Part shown: positions 4,994-9,653 of the stretch, one piece after another
Position numbering within the stretch: position 1 is the first letter of the stretch
Layout: every line of letters starts with the position of its first letter
Assembly (NCBI GenBank): GCA_905209135.1
Contig: CAJLRT010000035.1
Coordinates: forward strand, 1-9,653
DNA length: 9,653 bases
DNA from: an uncultured Eubacteriales bacterium
GTDB lineage: Bacteria > Bacillota > Clostridia > Oscillospirales > UMGS1783
Direction of reading: 5' to 3'
Program-made: the position numbers and the translations under genes
Notes under the pieces: generated by a model
Seen by the model: the letters and a program-made list of their open reading frames with translations, nothing else
The model's database searches: none
What the model was told of the DNA's origin: nothing

Positions 4994-5566
4994 ATGGCAG
5001 GAATCAGCGGCAGGATGGACAGGGCGGCGTATCGCGCGGCCCTTTGCGCGCAGCCCCGTGTCCCGGCGCGCGTTTCAGGCGGCGGCGTCCGCTTTTTCGG
5101 GCGCATGCCAGCCCGCTTTGCAACGGGAACGGAGCGGAACGTGCCAGGCGCGTCCGTATCCCGCAGTGTCGCCGGAGGGCGGACGGTGCGCGTATCCGCG
5201 CATGGCGCCGCCGCGGCTGCAGGGGCAACCCTGTCCGGCGCGGTTCGGGAGAGGAATGCAGCGCGCACCGGCGGCGAAACGCCGCTGAATGTTCTGCGCC
5301 TGCGCGGGCTGTCGCATTTTCTGCGCGCGCCGCAGGGCGGACTCACGCGCGCGGACGGAGGGGACGGAGCGGCCGTATCCGCCCGGCCCGCCGCAGAAAC
5401 CACAGGTAAGAACGGCGCGGACCCCGCCGTTTCGGGTACCCATGCAGGGCGCAGCCTGTTTTGCGCGCCTGTTTTGCGCCCGGAAAATGCTGGCGGCGGC
5501 GGTTTGCCGCAGAGAAAAACAGAGCTTATGGCCGGGTGCGCCCGGCAGAGACGCAAACGAGCGTAA
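4994..5566 (+). CDS. Hypothetical 190-residue basic protein (unrecognised)
   Basis: I do not recognise this protein. It begins MAGISGRMDRAAYRA, is rich in Ala, Gly and Arg, has one Ile, one Tyr and no Trp, and ends in a basic tail RQRRKRA. I see no signal peptide, membrane segment or known motif; a glycine run AGGGGLPQRK lies near residue 165. In favour of a real gene are a consensus promoter, a leader, and a perfect Shine-Dalgarno at ideal distance. Against it, the composition is what GC-rich random frames give, and other frames of this region are also long and open. It ends 101 bases before the ABC exporter pair and probably shares its transcript. It could be a regulatory leader ORF, a small DNA- or RNA-binding protein, or a chance ORF. 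Confidence 0.42.
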   Translation: MAGISGRMDRAAYRAALCAQPRVPARVSGGGVRFFGRMPARFATGTERNVPGASVSRSVAGGRTVRVSAHGAAAAAGATLSGAVRERNAARTGGETPLNVLRLRGLSHFLRAPQGGLTRADGGDGAAVSARPAAETTGKNGADPAVSGTHAGRSLFCAPVLRPENAGGGGLPQRKTELMAGCARQRRKRA

Positions 5567-5597
5567 TATACGGAATCGGCGTGTGCTTTGGCGAAGG

Positions 5598-5644
5598 TCC
5601 GGCGAAAGCCGGAGCGCTCTCCGTTTTGTGTTGAAGCGCTCTGG
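5598..5644 (+). promoter_or_regulatory. Mutually exclusive hairpins, possible attenuator of the exporter operon
   Basis: Three structures compete for the same bases. Hairpin A is TCCGGC-GAAA-GCCGGA (5598-5613), a GNRA-capped perfect stem. Hairpin B is CGGAG-CGCT-CTCCG (5610-5623), followed by TTTTGTGTT, like a weak intrinsic terminator. Hairpin C pairs CCGGAGCGCT (5609-5618) with AGCGCTCTGG (5635-5644), ten pairs with one G-U, ending beside a GGGAGG sequence. Forming one excludes the others. A further perfect stem, GCCGGG-TGCG-CCCGGC (5531-5546), sits at the end of the preceding ORF and is complementary to arms of hairpin A. The layout suggests attenuation of the ABC genes; this is inference. 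Confidence 0.42.
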
Positions 5645-5667
5645 GAGGATATATTCGGGAGCATACT

Positions 5668-7482
5668 ATGGAACATAGACAGATTACAAGACCGGGCATG
5701 CTTTGGACGTTTTCGGAAAAGTGCCGGTGGCTCTTTGTCACGGCGCTGCTCGGCTCGGTTTTGAACACAGTATTCAATACGGTAACGCCGCAGATTCTGC
5801 GGCTTACGGTGGACTCGGTCATCGGCGGCGCGCCGTTTGACCTGCCCGCCGCTCTTTTGGCGCCCGTGCAGGCGCTGACGGCCGGCAAACCCATCGGCAC
5901 GCTGCTGCTGTATGCGGCGGCGGCGGTGGCGCTGTCCGCGGCGCTGTCCGGGTGCTGTTTTTACGTCTACCGCGTCTGCACCATCCGCTGCGCGGAGACC
6001 TTTACAAAAAACATGCGCGACCGCCTCTTCTACCATATCCAGCGCCTGCCGCTGTCCTGGCACAACGTCAACCAGACCGGCGACATCGTGCAGCGCTGCA
6101 CTTCGGATGTGGAAGTTGTCCGCAGCTTCATCGCGGGCCAGCTAACCGAGGTGTTCCGCATCGTATTTCTCATCGCGTTCGCCCTGTCGGTCATGTTCTC
6201 CATGAACGTGACGCTGTCGCTGATCGCGCTGGCCTTTATTCCGATAGTCGTGACCTATTCCTTTATCTTTTTTCGGAAAATCGGCTCGCGCTTCCGGGAT
6301 GCGGACGAGGCGGAGGGCGACCTGACCGCCGACGTGCAGGAGAACCTGACCGGCATGCGCGTCGTCCGGGCCTTTGGCCGGGAGCGGTTCGAGATTGAGA
6401 AGTTCGACAAAAAGAACAACTATTTTGCCGACCTCTGGATGCGCCTGGGCCGCGTGCTGAGCCTGTTCTGGGGCATGGGCGACTTTTTCAGCGGCGTGCA
6501 GGTGCTGTGCGTCATCACCTTCGGCGCAGTGTTCGCCGCGCGCGGCGAGATATCGCTCGGCACGTTTATCGCCTTTATTTCCTACAACGGCATGCTCGTC
6601 TGGCCCATCCGCAACCTGGGCCGGATCCTGTCCGAAATGAGCAAGTCCGGCGTGTCCTTCGCCCGCATCGGCGAAATCCTCGGCGCAAAGGAGGAAGACC
6701 GCGGCGGCACGGCCCTGCCCGCGCTTTCGGGCGACGTGCAGTTCAGCCACGTCAGCTTCTCCTATGACGGCGCCGCCGTGCTCGACGACGTGAGCTTTAC
6801 GGCCAAAGCGGGCAAAACCCTCGCCATCCTGGGCTCCACCGGGTCCGGGAAATCCACCGTGGTCCAGCTTCTCACCCGCCTGTACGAGCTGCCGGCCGGC
6901 TGCGGCGAGATCACGGTCGACGGCGTGGACGTCCGCACCGTCTCGGTCGAGCACCTGCGCTCCAAAATCGGGCTTGTGAACCAGGAACCGTTCCTGTTTT
7001 CGCGCACTATTGGCGAAAATATCGCAATCACGCGCCCGGACGCGTCCATGGACGAAATCCGGGCCGCGGCGCGCACCGCGCATATTGACAGCGAGATCAT
7101 GGAGTTTAAGGACGGCTACGACACCGTCGTCGGCGAGCGCGGCGTAACCCTCTCCGGCGGGCAGAAGCAGCGCGTGGCCATCGCCCGCACCCTGCTGGCA
7201 GGTACGCCCGTGATCGTCTTTGACGATTCGCTCTCGGCCGTCGATTCGCAGACGGACAGCGCCATCCGCAAGTCGCTGGCCGCGGCGGGCGGCGGGGTGA
7301 CGACCATCATCATCTCGCACCGGATCACAACGCTTATGCAGGCGGATGAGATCATCGTCCTCGAACAGGGACGGGTCACCGAGCGGGGCGACCACGACGC
7401 GCTGCTCCGCAGGGGCGGTATTTACAAGAGCATATACGATATTCAGATGCGCCCCGGCGCGGCGGCGCGGGAAGGAGCGTGA
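5668..7482 (+). CDS. ABC exporter half-transporter, degenerate-site subunit (BmrC/YheI-like)
   Basis: This 604-residue protein has six membrane segments (about 21-45, 77-104, 162-178, 181-202, 266-290, 295-318) fused to a nucleotide-binding domain. The ATPase motifs are Walker A GSTGSGKST (389-397, K395), Q-loop Q439, signature LSGGQ (495-499), Walker B VIVFDD (515-520) with D-loop SAVD, and switch His551. The residue after the Walker B Asp is Asp520 instead of the catalytic Glu, and the motif FDDSLSAVD is typical of the degenerate subunit of heterodimeric exporters such as BmrC. Its canonical LSGGQ would complete the working site of the partner. A GGGAG ribosome site lies 6 bases before the ATG. 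Its stop is four bases before the partner gene. Substrate is unknown; family members export drugs, peptides or lipids. Confidence 0.95.
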   Translation: MEHRQITRPGMLWTFSEKCRWLFVTALLGSVLNTVFNTVTPQILRLTVDSVIGGAPFDLPAALLAPVQALTAGKPIGTLLLYAAAAVALSAALSGCCFYVYRVCTIRCAETFTKNMRDRLFYHIQRLPLSWHNVNQTGDIVQRCTSDVEVVRSFIAGQLTEVFRIVFLIAFALSVMFSMNVTLSLIALAFIPIVVTYSFIFFRKIGSRFRDADEAEGDLTADVQENLTGMRVVRAFGRERFEIEKFDKKNNYFADLWMRLGRVLSLFWGMGDFFSGVQVLCVITFGAVFAARGEISLGTFIAFISYNGMLVWPIRNLGRILSEMSKSGVSFARIGEILGAKEEDRGGTALPALSGDVQFSHVSFSYDGAAVLDDVSFTAKAGKTLAILGSTGSGKSTVVQLLTRLYELPAGCGEITVDGVDVRTVSVEHLRSKIGLVNQEPFLFSRTIGENIAITRPDASMDEIRAAARTAHIDSEIMEFKDGYDTVVGERGVTLSGGQKQRVAIARTLLAGTPVIVFDDSLSAVDSQTDSAIRKSLAAAGGGVTTIIISHRITTLMQADEIIVLEQGRVTERGDHDALLRRGGIYKSIYDIQMRPGAAAREGA

Positions 7483-7486
7483 GCGG

Positions 7487-9325
7487 ATGGAACAGTTTGA
7501 AGATCTGGAGCAGGGCCGCTCTTTTGACTTGAAAAAGTGGAAAGGCCTGTTCCCGTTTCTTGCCAGATACAAAAAGCAGTTTTTTACGGCGATGAGCTTC
7601 ATCATCGCAATCTCGATTGTGGACATTATCCTGCCGCTGTTTCAGCGGTACGCGATCGACAACTTCATCGAACAGGGCACAACGGAGGGGATCTGGCTGT
7701 TTGCGGCGGTGTACTTTGTCGTCATTACCCTGCAGTGCCTGGGCGTGGTCGTGTTTACCCGCCGCGCCATGTTCATTGAGATGAGCGTGGGCCGCGACCT
7801 CAAGCGCGCCTGCTTTGTACACCTGCAGGAGCTTTCGTTCAACTACTACAACGCCACGCCCGTCGGCTATATGATGGCGCGCACCATGAGCGATACCGGC
7901 CGCATTTCGGGCATGCTCGCCTGGGGGCTGATCGACATGATGTGGTCGCTCGTCTATGTTGTGGGCGTGTTTGTGGCCATGTTCCTGCTCAACTGGAAGC
8001 TGGCCCTCATCGTGCTGGTCGTCGTCCCGCTGCTCGCGCTGCTGACGGCGTTTTTTCAGGGGCGGCTGCTCGTCAGCAACCGCCGCCAGCGCAGGATCAA
8101 CTCCATGATCACCACGGCGTACAACGAGGGGATCACGGGCGTGCGCACCTCCAAAACCCTTGTGATCGAGAAGGACAACGACAAAAGCTTCCGGAGCCTT
8201 TCCGGCAAAATGCTGCGCGAGACGACGCGGGCGGCCCGCATGTCTGGCGTGTATATTGCGGGCGTGATCTTCTGCGGCTATTTTGCCGCCGCCATCGTGC
8301 TCGGCCGCGGCGGAATGATGGTGCACGAGAACCTGATGCTGCTGGGCACCCTGTCCGCTTTCACGTCCTACGCCATCGGCATCTTTGAGCCGATCCAGAA
8401 CCTGGCCCGGCTGCTGGCCGAAATTCTTTCCCTGCAGGTCAATATCGAGCGGGTGCGCACCCTGCTCGACGAGACCCCGAACGTGACCGACGCCCCGGAA
8501 GTCACCGAAAAATACGGCGACGCCCTGTTCCCCAAAACGGAGAACTGGGAGCCGATCCACGGGGACATCGAGTTCAGAAACGTATCCTTTAAATATCCGG
8601 ACGGCGGCGACTATGTGCTTAAAAACTTCAACCTGAAAGTCCCGCAGGGCATGACGGTCGCCATCGTGGGCGAGACGGGCGCGGGCAAGAGCACCCTGGT
8701 CAACCTCGCCTGCCGGTTCTTTGAGCCGACCGAGGGCGAAATCCTCGTCGACGGCGTGGATTACCGCAAGCGCTCGCAGTTGTGGCTGCACAGCAGTATC
8801 GGCTATGTGCTGCAGAATCCGCACCTGTTCTCCGGCACGGTCCGCGAGAACATCCGCTACGGGAAGCTGGACGCGACGGACGCGGAAATCGAGGCGGCGG
8901 CGAAGAGCGTCTCCGCCGACACGGTCGTGGAGAAACTGGAAAAGGGGTACGACAGCGAAGTCGGCGAGGGCGGCGACCGGCTCTCCACCGGCGAAAAGCA
9001 GCTCGTGTCCTTTGCCCGGGCGGTCATCGCAGACCCGCGCATCTTCGTGCTCGACGAGGCCACAAGCTCCATCGACACGCATACCGAGCAGCTCATTCAG
9101 AACGCCATCTCCACCCTGCTGCACGCGCGCACGTCGTTCATTATCGCGCACAGGCTCTCGACCATCCGCCAGGCCGACCTGATTCTCGTCGTCCAGAACG
9201 GAAGCGTGGTCGAACAGGGCACGCACGACGAGCTGATGGCTGCGGGCGGGCACTACGCCGGCCTGTACAACCGCCAGTTTGAGGACGAGGCGGCCATGCG
9301 CGTGCTGCGCGCGGCAAACGCCTGA
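7487..9325 (+). CDS. ABC exporter half-transporter, catalytic subunit (BmrD/YheH-like)
   Basis: This 612-residue partner has membrane segments at about 31-55, 67-92, 146-168, 170-190, 254-276 and 282-303, then the ATPase domain. Motifs are Walker A GETGAGKST (395-403, K401), Q-loop Q443, Walker B IFVLDE (519-524) with catalytic Glu524, D-loop SSID and switch His555. The signature is LSTGE (499-503) instead of LSGGQ, so the site it helps form with the first subunit is degenerate, while its own Walker motifs with the LSGGQ of the partner form the active site. The frame is open upstream to 7346, but I chose the ATG at 7487 because AAGGAG lies 9 bases before it and the extension would overlap the previous gene. 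The four-base gap implies coupled translation and equal amounts of the two subunits. Confidence 0.96.
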   Translation: MEQFEDLEQGRSFDLKKWKGLFPFLARYKKQFFTAMSFIIAISIVDIILPLFQRYAIDNFIEQGTTEGIWLFAAVYFVVITLQCLGVVVFTRRAMFIEMSVGRDLKRACFVHLQELSFNYYNATPVGYMMARTMSDTGRISGMLAWGLIDMMWSLVYVVGVFVAMFLLNWKLALIVLVVVPLLALLTAFFQGRLLVSNRRQRRINSMITTAYNEGITGVRTSKTLVIEKDNDKSFRSLSGKMLRETTRAARMSGVYIAGVIFCGYFAAAIVLGRGGMMVHENLMLLGTLSAFTSYAIGIFEPIQNLARLLAEILSLQVNIERVRTLLDETPNVTDAPEVTEKYGDALFPKTENWEPIHGDIEFRNVSFKYPDGGDYVLKNFNLKVPQGMTVAIVGETGAGKSTLVNLACRFFEPTEGEILVDGVDYRKRSQLWLHSSIGYVLQNPHLFSGTVRENIRYGKLDATDAEIEAAAKSVSADTVVEKLEKGYDSEVGEGGDRLSTGEKQLVSFARAVIADPRIFVLDEATSSIDTHTEQLIQNAISTLLHARTSFIIAHRLSTIRQADLILVVQNGSVVEQGTHDELMAAGGHYAGLYNRQFEDEAAMRVLRAANA

Positions 9326-9333
9326 TTTTTTGC

Positions 9334-9374
9334 GGGCGCGGACGAGAGCCTTTCCCGTCCGCGCTCCCGTTTTT
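9334..9374 (+). terminator. Intrinsic terminator of the ABC operon
   Basis: GCGCGGACG (9336-9344) and CGTCCGCGC (9356-9364) form a perfect 9-pair stem with an 11-base loop, extendable by a G-U and a G-C pair (9334-9335 with 9365-9366). Five T follow at 9370-9374, after CCG. It begins nine bases after the stop of the second ABC gene and would end the rightward transcript. Confidence 0.78.
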
Positions 9375-9431
9375 CACGGCCGTGCGTCTCGGGCGCACGC
9401 GCTAAAGTTGCAATATCTGGGAGGCTTTGCA

Positions 9432-9653
9432 GTGGAAATTCTGGAAACCGAGCGCCTGCTCCTCCGCGCGCCCGGCCGGCGGGACGCGGCCGACCTGTAC
9501 GAATATGCGCAGACCGAGCTCGTCGGGCCCATGGCGGGCTGGCGGCCGCACGCCTCGCTGCGCGAGACGCGGCGGGTGCTCAAACGCTACCGCGAGTGCG
9601 GGTATATCTACGCCGTGTGCAGCAAGGCCGACGGCGGCCGGATGATCGGCACG
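9432..9653 (+). CDS. GNAT-family N-acetyltransferase, RimJ-like (5' part, truncated by window edge)
   Basis: GNAT enzymes transfer an acetyl group from acetyl-CoA to an amine, such as a protein N-terminus, an antibiotic or a small metabolite. The 74 residues visible begin (V/M)EILETERLLLRAPGRRDAADLYEYA, the usual opening of the RimJ/RimL-type subgroup (ETERLxLR), followed by GPMAGWRPHASLRETRRVL and YIYAVCSKADGGRMIGT, which corresponds to the strand leading into the acetyl-CoA-binding core. The start is GTG at 9432, with GGGAGG 7 bases upstream; no ATG in this frame fits better. It is separated from the ABC operon by a terminator, so it is an independent unit. A 6-pair hairpin CGTGCG/CGCACG lies in its leader at 9381-9399. 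I see no strong promoter. Substrate cannot be told. Confidence 0.85.
   Translation, partial: MEILETERLLLRAPGRRDAADLYEYAQTELVGPMAGWRPHASLRETRRVLKRYRECGYIYAVCSKADGGRMIGT

Noticed and set aside
5564..5655. Separate promoter directly before the first ABC gene (TAATAT at 5564, TATATT at 5650)
   Set aside because: Neither -10 candidate has a -35 at a workable distance, and the second overlaps the ribosome-site region.
4789..6063. 424-codon minus strand open frame
   Set aside because: It starts antisense inside the well-supported ABC gene and covers the promoter and leader. The translation has no family features; it is a shadow of GC-rich DNA.
7346..7486. Upstream extension of the second ABC gene to 7346
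   Set aside because: It would overlap the previous gene by over 130 bases; the ATG at 7487 has its own ribosome site and the expected four-base gap.
7376..9253. 625-codon minus strand frame opposite the second ABC gene (and 6142-7626 opposite the first)
   Set aside because: They are antisense to ABC genes with all motifs intact; no ribosome site or family signature.

Overview
The window looks like the chromosomal origin region of a GC-rich, Gram-positive (Firmicutes, probably Clostridia-type) bacterium. On the minus strand, running leftward, lie dnaA (initiator), dnaN (sliding clamp) and the 5' part of recF, in the classic order. The 355-base gap between dnaA and dnaN carries a cluster of DnaA boxes and a DnaA-trio tract beside a GC-rich spacer, which is the basal unwinding architecture known from Bacillus subtilis. 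I therefore read 1741-2088 as oriC, or its downstream half. Species cannot be fixed from this sequence.

Right of dnaA, where many Firmicutes carry rpmH-rnpA, there is no recognisable gene for about 1.4 kb. The region from about 3534 to 4757 is GC-rich, strongly C-biased on the + strand, and contains a 220/221-base tandem repeat (two full copies, one partial) plus three exact-length 20-base repeats. Copy lengths are not multiples of three, so the long open frames here are not believable genes. A clear + strand intrinsic terminator (4758-4784) closes this region although no gene precedes it.

Immediately after the terminator is a strong sigma-A type promoter (4811-4839), then a roughly 150-base leader able to fold into a long stem-loop (4896-4965), a perfect Shine-Dalgarno sequence, and an unrecognised 190-codon ORF (4994-5566). 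Between that ORF and the next gene are mutually exclusive hairpins (5598-5644) resembling an attenuator.

Next come two overlapping-function ABC exporter half-transporters, four bases apart (5668-7482 and 7487-9325). The first has Asp in place of the catalytic Glu and a canonical LSGGQ. The second has the catalytic Glu and a degenerate LSTGE signature. Together they form a heterodimeric exporter with one working and one degenerate ATP site, as in BmrC/BmrD, LmrC/LmrD and TM287/288. A strong terminator (9334-9374) ends this operon. The window closes inside a GNAT-type acetyltransferase gene starting with GTG at 9432.

The most interesting part is the promoter / structured leader / orphan ORF / switchable hairpin arrangement in front of the exporter. 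It parallels the layout of the antibiotic-responsive bmrB-bmrC-bmrD operon and could be a new leader-controlled drug exporter system. The undescribed repeat tract beside the origin is the other point of interest.
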